From positions 1-9,449 of the forward strand of contig CAMGRB010000034.1 of NCBI GenBank assembly GCA_946061315.1: DNA of 9,449 bases, written 5' to 3'. How positions within the stretch are numbered: the first letter of the stretch is position 1; every line of letters begins with the position of its first letter. The stretch is from an uncultured Clostridia bacterium (GTDB lineage: Bacteria > Bacillota > Clostridia > Oscillospirales > CAG-272). Below, piece by piece: positions 1-5,878 of this stretch. The notes beneath the pieces were generated by a model. The model saw only the letters and a program-made list of their open reading frames with translations, made no database searches and had not been told where the DNA came from. The position numbers were made by a program, and so were the translations under genes.

Positions 1-327
1 CAGATACGGGATAAACTTTTTTACGTCCCACTTTTTTAGTATCATTTTCATTCCGTCAAGGTACTGCTTGTGTATCTTTTCAATTTCATAGGGGGAAGTG
101 TCTGCTTTTCCTCTTAAAACGCGTCCCATCGGCGCGGCACTTCCCGAGTGGCAGTAAATGCACCCGCCAAAGCCTCTTGAGCCGTCTATGTTCGGGCAGG
201 TAAAGCCGCAGTCAAGAGTGATTTTTGCGCATTTTTCGCCGTACGTGTGCCTTAAATAATAATCGTAGGTATAATATCTTTTGTTGGTGTCCGAAAACTT
301 GAAAGGATTATCGCTTACCTGTGACAT
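1..327 (-). CDS. YhcC-like (TIGR01212) radical SAM protein, N-terminal 109 codons
   Basis: This is the start of a gene that runs off the left edge; 109 residues are visible. The start is an ATG at 325-327, preceded by a GGGGGTGAGG ribosome-binding stretch. Residues 40-59 carry the family signature CGFTCPNIDG...GFGGCIYC. Cys44, Cys56 and Cys59 are the expected ligands of the [4Fe-4S] cluster that cleaves S-adenosylmethionine. The spacing C-x11-C-x2-C, with the conserved PN.DG and G.GGC in between, is typical of the YhcC/TIGR01212 family rather than of the classic CxxxCxxC radical SAM enzymes. Family knowledge: these are cytosolic proteins of roughly 300 residues whose substrate is not settled. 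The gene diverges from tRNA-Thr and has a fair promoter of its own at 349-377. Family assignment is confident; the reaction is unknown, and the C-terminal two thirds cannot be inspected here. Confidence 0.9.
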   Translation of the reverse strand, partial: MSQVSDNPFKFSDTNKRYYTYDYYLRHTYGEKCAKITLDCGFTCPNIDGSRGFGGCIYCHSGSAAPMGRVLRGKADTSPYEIEKIHKQYLDGMKMILKKWDVKKFIPYL

Positions 328-348
328 TGCCTCACCCCCGACGTTTTA

Positions 349-377
349 ATTTTATCACAAGCGCGACATTTATTCAA
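349..377 (-). promoter_or_regulatory. Predicted promoter of the radical SAM gene
   Basis: On the minus strand, TTGAAT (372-377) and TAAAAT (349-354) are separated by exactly 17 bp. This gives a leader of roughly 15-20 nt before the ATG at 327. The match to SigA boxes is 4/6 and 5/6, so it is plausible but not certain. Confidence 0.5.
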
Positions 378-396
378 TACAAAATAAAAAAATCTC

Positions 397-425
397 TTGA
401 CAAAGACGTATCTTTCTGCTATAAT
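397..425 (+). promoter_or_regulatory. Strong SigA-type promoter of tRNA-Thr
   Basis: A perfect TTGACA (397-402) lies 17 bp from a perfect TATAAT (420-425). A TG at 417-418 makes an extended -10 (TGCTATAAT). Transcription should start near 432, leaving a leader of about 14 nt for RNase P to remove. A match this good to consensus is what a stable-RNA gene needs. Confidence 0.9.
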
Positions 426-445
426 ACAATACGCAACCGAAAAAC

Positions 446-521
446 GCTACTATGGCTCAGCTGGCAGAGCACATCCTTGGTAAGGATGAGGTCATCGGTT
501 CGACTCCGATTAGTAGCTCCA
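446..521 (+). tRNA. tRNA-Thr (anticodon GGT)
   Basis: The full cloverleaf can be read. The acceptor stem is GCTACTA (446-452) with TAGTAGC (511-517). The D arm is GCTC (455-458) with GAGC (467-470). The anticodon stem is CATCC (472-476) with GGATG (484-488). The seven-base loop TTGGTAA places the anticodon GGT at 479-481. The T arm is ATCGG (494-498) with CCGAT (506-510) around TTCGACT. Every stem pairs without mismatch. The discriminator is T518, and CCA is encoded at 519-521. GGT reads the threonine codons ACC and ACT. The gene stands alone, with its own promoter and terminator, and diverges from the radical SAM gene. Confidence 0.97.
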
Positions 522-556
522 AAAAGCCGCAACGAATTATCGTTGCGGCTTTTGAT
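522..556. terminator. Bidirectional intrinsic terminator between tRNA-Thr and the lipoprotein operon
   Basis: AGCCGCAACGA (525-535) and TCGTTGCGGCT (540-550) form a perfect 11-bp stem with the four-base loop ATTA. A-tracts and T-tracts flank it: AAAA before and TTT after on the plus strand, and TTTTT after the stem on the minus strand. It therefore fits as a terminator for the tRNA (plus) and for the lipoprotein operon (minus, stop codon at 569-571). Confidence 0.92.
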
Positions 557-568
557 TTTAAGAAGGGC

Positions 569-1414
569 TCAAAACGTAGGAACGGTAATCTTTTCTTCGT
601 CGAGGGTTGTTTCCTCGTATTTATCCGCGTCGGCAGGGGCGGTTATTTCGGGGGCGGTCATGTCGCACTTGAAGTCAACGCTTACAACCATTATTACCTT
701 GCTTCCACTCATATACGTACTGCCGGACAGCTCGAGCTTACCGCCGGTCACGCTTCCTTTTTTATCTATTGATATAGAGATTGAAGCGTCGTCCAGGGTC
801 GTTTCCCCGCCCGACATACTATTGAGCAGCTCGCCGAAAAGATCTTCTATCTCTTTCAGATCGTCGGGAGTTACGGTTATCGTTATATCGTTGTCGTTTA
901 TATCGACGACGGCTTTTTCAAAGGTTTCTTTGGTAAACTGAAGACCCTCTGTATCTCCGCTTTCAAAAAATCCTTCGGGCAAAACCTCGGCAAGCTGCTT
1001 TTTAACGTCCTCCATTGATGCGGTGGCTTTCTGCTTTACCGTTTCACCATCGGCTTCCCCACGCATATATAATACGCCGTCGACATAGGTCATCTCCGCC
1101 TCTCCGAGCTCGGCAAGGTTGATTTTTGCGTACAAGCCGCTCTCACTTATCTTTTCTTCAATGCTCATTGTGACGGAGGTCTTAAAGCCGCCCATCGAGA
1201 AAGATATGTCTGCGTCTGCGGAAAAAGAATAGCCTTTTGCGTCCTTGACTTTTTCAGTCGACGCCGAAACGAGATTATACACGTTTTCGGGCGTGGGATT
1301 TGCCCTTACGGCGTTCTGGTATTTTACGGCTTGCGCGTCGGCACTGTCGTTGCACGACGAAAGCCCAATAACGCACAGAACTAAAATCAGAATAACGGAT
1401 AAAATTCTTTTCAT
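569..1414 (-). CDS. Predicted lipoprotein, single-module paralogue of the upstream gene (unknown function)
   Basis: This 281-aa protein is probably anchored to the outer face of the membrane. Residues 1-20 form a lipoprotein signal peptide: KR, a hydrophobic core, then the lipobox LSSC with Cys21 as the lipidation site. A GAGGAG ribosome-binding site precedes the ATG. I do not recognise a family. The mature part resembles the first half of the 493-aa neighbour: NPTPENVYNLVSAS (39-52) matches DPSPENVYNLVSSS there, VDGVLYM (111-117) lies in a beta-rich stretch, SISIDKKG (213-220) precedes the last strands, and PEITAPADADKYEE (255-268) closes the module. The alternating strand pattern and size recall LppX/LprG- or LolA-like lipoproteins, but that is only an impression of fold. 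The gene lies 49 bp after the paralogue and shares its promoter and the terminator at 522-556. Confidence 0.88.
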   Translation of the reverse strand: MKRILSVILILVLCVIGLSSCNDSADAQAVKYQNAVRANPTPENVYNLVSASTEKVKDAKGYSFSADADISFSMGGFKTSVTMSIEEKISESGLYAKINLAELGEAEMTYVDGVLYMRGEADGETVKQKATASMEDVKKQLAEVLPEGFFESGDTEGLQFTKETFEKAVVDINDNDITITVTPDDLKEIEDLFGELLNSMSGGETTLDDASISISIDKKGSVTGGKLELSGSTYMSGSKVIMVVSVDFKCDMTAPEITAPADADKYEETTLDEEKITVPTF

Positions 1415-1463
1415 AACTGTTTCTCCTCACTTTGTATTATTATTTATTATATTCGCTTAAAAA

Positions 1464-2945
1464 TTATGCGTCTATCTCAATATACTGTTCAGGGTAGTTC
1501 GGGACTGATACCTTGGGGTCGTCGCCGTTTATAGTTTCGGTTATGGTAATTGATACGTTTACTTCCGACGAGCCCGACGTTACGGTGCCGTCAAATTTAT
1601 AAGTTTCGCTCGTTACGTTACCGTCTTTGTCTATCGTGACAGTTAAAGAAGCCGTCGTAACCGTGGCTTTGTATCCGCTGAAAGCGGATTTGAACGTTGA
1701 TTCGGCTAATTCCTTTATTTTGCCGGAGGTCAGATATATAATCTTTTCGCCCTCGGCTTCTCCCACCGTGACGAAGGCGCCTTCAAAATCGAGCCTTCTG
1801 AAATGATACATTCCCCCGTTTTTGACGCCGTATTGATTGGAAGCCGATTCAAAATCGATTGAGTATTTGTATTTTTCTCCGTCATTATAAATGTACAGTA
1901 CGCCTTCAACAAGCGTCAGCTTTACAACGCTGCCGTTCGATATGGAGTACGAGTAAAATCTGTCCTTGTTTATGTCCACATGCTGTTCTACGGTTGTACT
2001 CGAGTACTCCGTTTTGAAAAGATTTTTTATATCTACAGAATACGCTCCGTCGTCAACGAGCTTTTTCATTGCTTCCTTATAGGTTGCATATGCCTCCGTC
2101 GCTTTTTCGCCGAGCATATGCTCTTCGTAATTATCCGAATCATCGGGAATGGCTATAATGGGGGCTTCTCCGGGGTTTTCAAACGTTGCGTTTGCCGTGA
2201 CGGAAACGGATATTTTTTCCCCGCCCGATTCCGAATCGGCTGAAAATACGACACTCCCCCCGACTATATTTTCATCGTTGTCTATTGTTATTGAAGCGGA
2301 GGCTTTGCTTAAAGCTGCTTCTTCGTCGGCTATGCCGCTTGCCACCTCCGACACAAGACCGCTTAACGAGTCTATGCCGAGAATATCAAGCGTTACCGTT
2401 ATTGTGTCTTCTTCTATGAGCACATCGGCTTTTTCAAAGTCTTTTGGCTCTAACTTTACGTCCTTTATATCAAATGAAAAAGAATCGGACGATGGCTCAA
2501 ACGAATACGAACACAGTATAATTTTTATGCTTTCTTCCTCGAAATCCTCTTTTGTCATATTCGTTTTGTATTTTGCTACACCCTCGGTGTCGTTTTTGTA
2601 ACAATACATCGTTTCGTCTATGAAGGTAAGCCTCGATTTTCCACCCAGCTTGCCAAGATCCGATTCGATATAGTATCCGTCCCCGTTTTTACTGTTTAAG
2701 AACGTCATTTCAAACGACGTCTTTATCCCTTTTACCGTAATCGAAACGTCTACGCTTGCGTTTACTCTATATGCGTCTGATTTTTCGACTTTTTCTATTG
2801 ACGATGAAACGAGATTGTAAACGTTTTCGGGTGACGGGTCTTTTTTTACCGCTTTTATGTACCTGTTGCCATCTATTCCGTTACAGGATGAAAAGCAGAA
2901 AACGCACAGTATGAGGGCAGTAATTGCAATCCATAATTTTTTCAT
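1464..2945 (-). CDS. Predicted two-module lipoprotein (unknown function)
   Basis: This is a 493-aa secreted lipoprotein. Its signal peptide ends in the lipobox FSSC with Cys21 as the modified residue. The ATG follows AAGGAG at good spacing. The mature protein seems to hold two copies of one beta-rich module, at about residues 31-275 and 284-490. Both end alike: SITIDNDENIVGG (218-230) with PIIAIPDDSDNYEE (262-275), against TVTIDKDGNV (435-444) with PKVSVPNYPEQYIE (477-490). Only the first copy keeps the opening DPSPENVYNLV (36-46); it is also the closer match to the 281-aa neighbour. The protein is acidic and rich in Ser, Thr and Lys, with no catalytic motif that I can see. A binding or envelope role is possible, but I cannot assign a function. 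It is the first gene of a two-gene operon with its own strong promoter, and mature export would depend on a signal peptidase II such as the nearby LspA. Confidence 0.88.
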   Translation of the reverse strand: MKKLWIAITALILCVFCFSSCNGIDGNRYIKAVKKDPSPENVYNLVSSSIEKVEKSDAYRVNASVDVSITVKGIKTSFEMTFLNSKNGDGYYIESDLGKLGGKSRLTFIDETMYCYKNDTEGVAKYKTNMTKEDFEEESIKIILCSYSFEPSSDSFSFDIKDVKLEPKDFEKADVLIEEDTITVTLDILGIDSLSGLVSEVASGIADEEAALSKASASITIDNDENIVGGSVVFSADSESGGEKISVSVTANATFENPGEAPIIAIPDDSDNYEEHMLGEKATEAYATYKEAMKKLVDDGAYSVDIKNLFKTEYSSTTVEQHVDINKDRFYSYSISNGSVVKLTLVEGVLYIYNDGEKYKYSIDFESASNQYGVKNGGMYHFRRLDFEGAFVTVGEAEGEKIIYLTSGKIKELAESTFKSAFSGYKATVTTASLTVTIDKDGNVTSETYKFDGTVTSGSSEVNVSITITETINGDDPKVSVPNYPEQYIEIDA

Positions 2946-2975
2946 GGTTTATCTCCTTGATTTATAACGCTACGT

Positions 2976-2999
2976 CACAGCCGCAATCCGCGCTCTGTG
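2976..2999 (-). promoter_or_regulatory. Hairpin in the leader of the lipoprotein operon
   Basis: On the minus strand, CACAG and CTGTG enclose an inner CGC-GGATT-GCG. This forms a local hairpin about 17 nt upstream of the AAGGAG ribosome-binding site (2953-2958). The 3' arm can also pair as GGCTGT (2977-2982) with ACAGCC (3026-3031) at the very start of the leader, which would exclude the first hairpin. The pairing is visible in the sequence; a regulatory role is inference. Confidence 0.35.
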
Positions 3000-3035
3000 C
3001 GGTGTGTAAGACCGACGACACAGGAGGCTGTACTA

Positions 3036-3064
3036 ATTATAACACAATAACCGTAATTTGTCAA
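3036..3064 (-). promoter_or_regulatory. Strong SigA-type promoter of the lipoprotein operon
   Basis: On the minus strand a perfect TTGACA (3059-3064) and a perfect TATAAT (3036-3041) are 17 bp apart. TG precedes the -10 as TGTTATAAT. Transcription should begin near 3029-3031, giving a leader of about 84 nt. The boxes are as good as those of tRNA-Thr, so high expression is likely unless the leader limits it. Confidence 0.88.
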
Positions 3065-3085
3065 TGTTCCCTTTGTGCTTTATGT

Positions 3086-3120
3086 AAAAATGCCGTCGCG
3101 ACCGAAATTATGCAACGGCA
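3086..3120 (-). terminator. Intrinsic terminator of the miaA-rluD gene train
   Basis: On the minus strand TGCCGTTGC (3112-3120) pairs with GCGACGGCA (3091-3099). This makes a 9-bp stem with one G-U pair and a 12-nt loop, followed by TTTTT. It begins one base past the rluD stop codon and separates that transcript from the lipoprotein promoter 20 bp further on. Confidence 0.85.
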
Positions 3121-3121
3121 T

Positions 3122-4039
3122 TTATCTTGTTTCTTTAAGTATATCGAGGATTTTTTCAAAATTCTCGGGCAACGGGCACTCAAAACGGACAATCTCTTTC
3201 GTCCTCGGATGAGGGAACGAAAGCTCTTTTGCGTGGAGCATCTGACCGTCTATCAACGGTTTGTGGGCTTTTTCAAACGGAGTTTTGCCACCGCCGTAAA
3301 CCGTATCTCCCATAATGGGGTGACCTATGTGGCTCATATGGACTCTTATCTGGTGCGTTCTGCCCGTTTCAAGCTCCATTTTCGCATAGGTAAAGCCCGA
3401 AAATTCCTCTATCGTCTTATAGTGCGTTATCGCCTCTCTGCCGCCTGCAACTACCGCCATTTTTTTGCGGTTTGTCGGGTGACGTGCTATCGGAGCGTCT
3501 ATTGTGTCCTCGTTTTCTTTAAGGTGCCCCGTCACTATCGCGTGGTAGACGCGCTTTATCCCGTGCTCCTTTAAGAGCGAGGAGAGGAAAACGTGCGCTT
3601 CGTCGTTTTTGGCTACGACAAGCAGTCCGCTTGTGTCCTTGTCTATTCTGTGAACGATGCCCGGGCGGATAACTCCGTTTATTCCCGAAAGGGTGCCCTT
3701 GCAATGATAAAGCAAGGCGTTTACAAGCGTTTTCGTTTCGTTGCCGGGTGCGGGGTGAACGACCATTCCCGACGGTTTGTTTACGACTATTATGTCCTCG
3801 TCCTCGTAAACTACGTCAAGCTCTATATCCTCCGCCTCTGCCGAAAGCTCCGTCGGCTCGGGGATATTTGCCTCCACGCAGTCACCGGGTCTTATGCGGT
3901 AATTTTTGCTCTTTACCTCCAAATTGACGAGGACGTGTCCGTCATCTATCAGGTTTTGCGCAAAGGAGCGAGTTATAGAAAACCTCTCGGAAACAAAAAC
4001 GTCGAGGCGCTTGCCTATATCATTTTCCGCCGCCGTCAT
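3122..4039 (-). CDS. rluD: RluA/RluD-family 23S rRNA pseudouridine synthase (YlyB-like)
   Basis: This 305-aa enzyme converts uridine to pseudouridine in structured RNA, most likely 23S rRNA. An S4 RNA-binding domain covers about residues 8-60 (KRLDVFVSERFSITRS and the following HVLVN). The catalytic domain follows, with VNKPSGMVVHPAPG (86-99) and the family signature HRIDKDTSGLLVVAK (130-144). Asp133 is the expected catalytic aspartate. GRTHQIRVHMSHIGHPIMGD is the other conserved block. The length is normal for RluD. The start ATG lies inside lspA, giving a 20-nt overlap, with GGGAG upstream, so the two genes are probably translationally coupled. An RluD-like gene directly after lspA is also the Bacillus arrangement (ylyB). 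The exact target uridines cannot be read from sequence, so the symbol denotes the family rather than a proven E. coli RluD equivalent. Confidence 0.95.
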   Translation of the reverse strand: MTAAENDIGKRLDVFVSERFSITRSFAQNLIDDGHVLVNLEVKSKNYRIRPGDCVEANIPEPTELSAEAEDIELDVVYEDEDIIVVNKPSGMVVHPAPGNETKTLVNALLYHCKGTLSGINGVIRPGIVHRIDKDTSGLLVVAKNDEAHVFLSSLLKEHGIKRVYHAIVTGHLKENEDTIDAPIARHPTNRKKMAVVAGGREAITHYKTIEEFSGFTYAKMELETGRTHQIRVHMSHIGHPIMGDTVYGGGKTPFEKAHKPLIDGQMLHAKELSFPHPRTKEIVRFECPLPENFEKILDILKETR

Positions 4040-4523
4040 TTTGTTCTCCCGCCTTTTTGGCTTTCATATTTTTTACCTCGTTTAAGATTATGCCGAGTAT
4101 AAGAATTGCCGCACCGACGCTTACGCAAGCGTCCGCAACGTTGAAAACGTAGAAATTTATCAGGCGGAAATCTATCATATCGACAACGTAGCCGAGAAAA
4201 GTTCTGTCTATCATATTGCCGACACCGCCGCTTATTATGAGCGCCATGCCGATTTTTATAAGCTTGGTGTCCTTTGAAAAACGGAAAAGATAGACACAGA
4301 GTGCCACTATTGCTATTGTGGATACGCTCATAAATATCCATCTGTGATTGCTTAACATACCGAACGCGGCACCCTCATTCTTTATATACGTTATGTGCAA
4401 AACGTCCTTTATTATGGGGAGAGTGTCGTTTAAGTTCATATTCGACGAAACGATTATCTTCGTTATCTGGTCGAGCACTATGCCGCCCGCGGCTATGATA
4501 ATAAGAACAATATTGAAATTCAT
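4020..4523 (-). CDS. lspA: Lipoprotein signal peptidase (signal peptidase II)
   Basis: This 167-aa membrane aspartyl protease removes signal peptides from diacylated prolipoproteins just before the lipobox cysteine. Four hydrophobic segments fit the family topology. Diagnostic motifs are LDQITK (17-22), NEGAAFG (49-55), GNMIDR (102-107) and FNVADA (127-132). Asp106 and Asp131 are the catalytic pair. I chose the ATG at 4521-4523 because GAGG lies just upstream and the protein then begins at the first membrane segment. An in-frame TTG at 4548-4550 would add nine residues and overlap ylmG, and looks unlikely. The gene follows ylmG by 7 nt and overlaps rluD by 20 nt. The two lipoproteins encoded at 569-2945 are natural candidates for its substrates. 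Confidence 0.96.
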   Translation of the reverse strand: MNFNIVLIIIAAGGIVLDQITKIIVSSNMNLNDTLPIIKDVLHITYIKNEGAAFGMLSNHRWIFMSVSTIAIVALCVYLFRFSKDTKLIKIGMALIISGGVGNMIDRTFLGYVVDMIDFRLINFYVFNVADACVSVGAAILILGIILNEVKNMKAKKAGEQNDGGGK

Positions 4524-4530
4524 TTTAACC

Positions 4531-4806
4531 TCATATAAATGCGTACGCAAAGCTTGCCAGTGCGGTCACGAGAATATAGACCACGAAAAAAGAAATATCA
4601 AGCGGGCATCTCCTCACCCAATCAAAGCGCATAAAAAGCTCCCTTATCGGACCCGTTATCGGCTCGGTGATCATAAGCGTAAAGCTGTATATCTTCGATT
4701 CACGAAACGACGGCACCCAAGAGCATATTGCGCGAACGAGCATACAACATTCAAAAGCCGTAAGTATGCCGTAGATTATTATTGCGAGTACGGAAATGAT
4801 TTTCAT
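4531..4806 (-). CDS. ylmG: YggT/YlmG-family membrane protein
   Basis: This 91-aa integral membrane protein has two hydrophobic segments, about residues 4-26 and 71-90. They flank the conserved block RAICSWVPSF (25-34) and ITEPITGPIRELF (46-58), which identifies the YggT family. Gram-positive members usually have one such unit, as here. Its molecular role is not established. The family is linked to cell division and envelope or chloroplast nucleoid organisation mainly through its position beside sepF. The ribosome-binding site GGAG directly follows the A of the sepF stop codon (TAAGGAG), with 8 nt between the two genes, so the genes are coupled. In Bacillus and many Clostridia, ylmH and divIVA follow; here lspA follows directly. 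Confidence 0.93.
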   Translation of the reverse strand: MKIISVLAIIIYGILTAFECCMLVRAICSWVPSFRESKIYSFTLMITEPITGPIRELFMRFDWVRRCPLDISFFVVYILVTALASFAYAFI

Positions 4807-4814
4807 TTTTCTCC

Positions 4815-5204
4815 TTAAAGATCCGAGAACGTGTCGTCCTCTGCGCTCGACTCGAATATTTCGCCGCTTACGTCAACGTCGGGCGGGGCGATTAAGTACG
4901 AGTCGTTGGTTGCTTTCTTTATGTTTGCGTCAAGCGAGTACGCAACGCCGCCGATAAAGTCTATCATTCTGCGGCAAAGAGCCTTGTCCGTGCCCTCGAG
5001 ATTGAGTAAAATCGTCCTTCCCGCCATAAGATAGTCCGCGGCGGTAAGTATCTGCTCAAATGACGACGGCTTTATTACTTTAAGCTCTATGTTTGCTCCT
5101 CCGAGAGAAACGTCGGCGCCTTCTTCCTCGATGCACTCTTCCTCGTCGTATTCTTCCTCGTATTCCTCGTAAGGTCTTTTTTTGAATTTATTGAAAAGTC
5201 CCAT
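4815..5204 (-). CDS. sepF: Cell division protein SepF
   Basis: This 129-aa cytosolic protein is expected to bind FtsZ, bundle its filaments and tether the Z ring to the membrane. The N-terminal MGLFNKFKKR can form the short amphipathic membrane-binding helix. A very acidic linker follows (residues 12-29, mostly Glu, Asp and Tyr). The SepF core spans about 40-112: VIKPSSFEQI, ILLNLEG (65-71), RRMIDFIGGVAYSL (78-91) and LIAPPDVDV (104-112). A short acidic tail ends the protein, and the length is slightly below that of Bacillus SepF. The ATG shares one base with the yggS stop codon (TAATG), with AAAGGAAG upstream. This indicates translational coupling. Confidence 0.95.
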   Translation of the reverse strand: MGLFNKFKKRPYEEYEEEYDEEECIEEEGADVSLGGANIELKVIKPSSFEQILTAADYLMAGRTILLNLEGTDKALCRRMIDFIGGVAYSLDANIKKATNDSYLIAPPDVDVSGEIFESSAEDDTFSDL

Positions 5205-5878
5205 TATAAATACTTCCTTTCTCCGAAAATCGCACTGCCGACCCTGACAAGCGTAGCGCCCGCCCTGACGGCATATTCATAACTGTCGCTCATTCCCATT
5301 GAGAGAACGGCGTTTTTGTCCTCATAGAATATTTTATCAAATAATTGCTTGGTTATCAAGAAGTATTTCAAATATTCTTCTTTATTTTCGCATTTTGGAC
5401 CCATTGTCATAAGCCCTTTTACACAAATCGAGGGGAATTTCCTCGCTTTTTCAACAAAATCGCACACGTCCTCGGGCATAACTCCGCCCTTTGCCTCCTC
5501 TTTTCCGCTGTTGACTTCAATAAGCACGTTCATTATTTTTCCCTTTGATGCGGCGCGCTTGTCTATTTCTTCAAGCAGAGGGAGTGAATCTACCGAGTGG
5601 ATAAGGTCCACCTTGTCGATAATGTACTTTACCTTGTTTTTTTGCAGAGTGCCGATAAAGTGTACGCTTGCATGCTTGTCGTAAAGGTCGTATTTTTCGG
5701 TAAGCTCGTTTACTCTGTTTTCGCCTATGGTGTCAACTCCGAGCGATATGAGGTAGTTTATGTCCTCGGCACTTTGCATTTTCGTCGCCGCAAGGAGCGT
5801 TACCTTGCCGCCCGGGTCAAGCTCGGAAAGACGGCTTCTTACCGCCTCGTAATTCTTTTTTATCGTTTCTTTATCCAT
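5204..5878 (-). CDS. ylmE: YggS/YlmE-family PLP-binding protein (PLP homeostasis protein)
   Basis: This 224-aa cytosolic protein is a single-domain TIM barrel that binds pyridoxal 5'-phosphate and helps control free B6 and amino-acid pools. No enzymatic reaction is established for the family. Lys33 in LLAATKMQ is the expected PLP-binding lysine. Other family blocks are GENRVNE (52-58), HFIGTLQKNK (73-82), LIHSVDS (92-98), GLMTMGP, LSMGMSDSYEYAVRAGATLVRVGSAIFGER near the C terminus. I chose the ATG at 5876-5878 because GGAGG lies directly upstream. In-frame GTG (5903-5905) and ATG (5897-5899) codons further upstream lack one. This start overlaps the miaA stop by 8 nt, so translation is likely coupled. 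Its place before sepF matches the ylmE-sepF-ylmG order of Bacillus. Confidence 0.95.
   Translation of the reverse strand: MDKETIKKNYEAVRSRLSELDPGGKVTLLAATKMQSAEDINYLISLGVDTIGENRVNELTEKYDLYDKHASVHFIGTLQKNKVKYIIDKVDLIHSVDSLPLLEEIDKRAASKGKIMNVLIEVNSGKEEAKGGVMPEDVCDFVEKARKFPSICVKGLMTMGPKCENKEEYLKYFLITKQLFDKIFYEDKNAVLSMGMSDSYEYAVRAGATLVRVGSAIFGERKYL

Noticed and set aside
321..941. Plus-strand 206-codon reading frame across the tRNA and the lipoprotein gene
   Set aside because: It runs through tRNA-Thr and the terminator and lies antisense to a clear lipoprotein gene. It has no ribosome-binding site and no family resemblance.
1415..1463. Separate promoter for the 281-aa lipoprotein
   Set aside because: A TATAAT-like stretch exists in the 49-bp gap on the minus strand, but I found no credible -35 at 16-18 bp. 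Co-transcription from the promoter at 3036-3064 is simpler.
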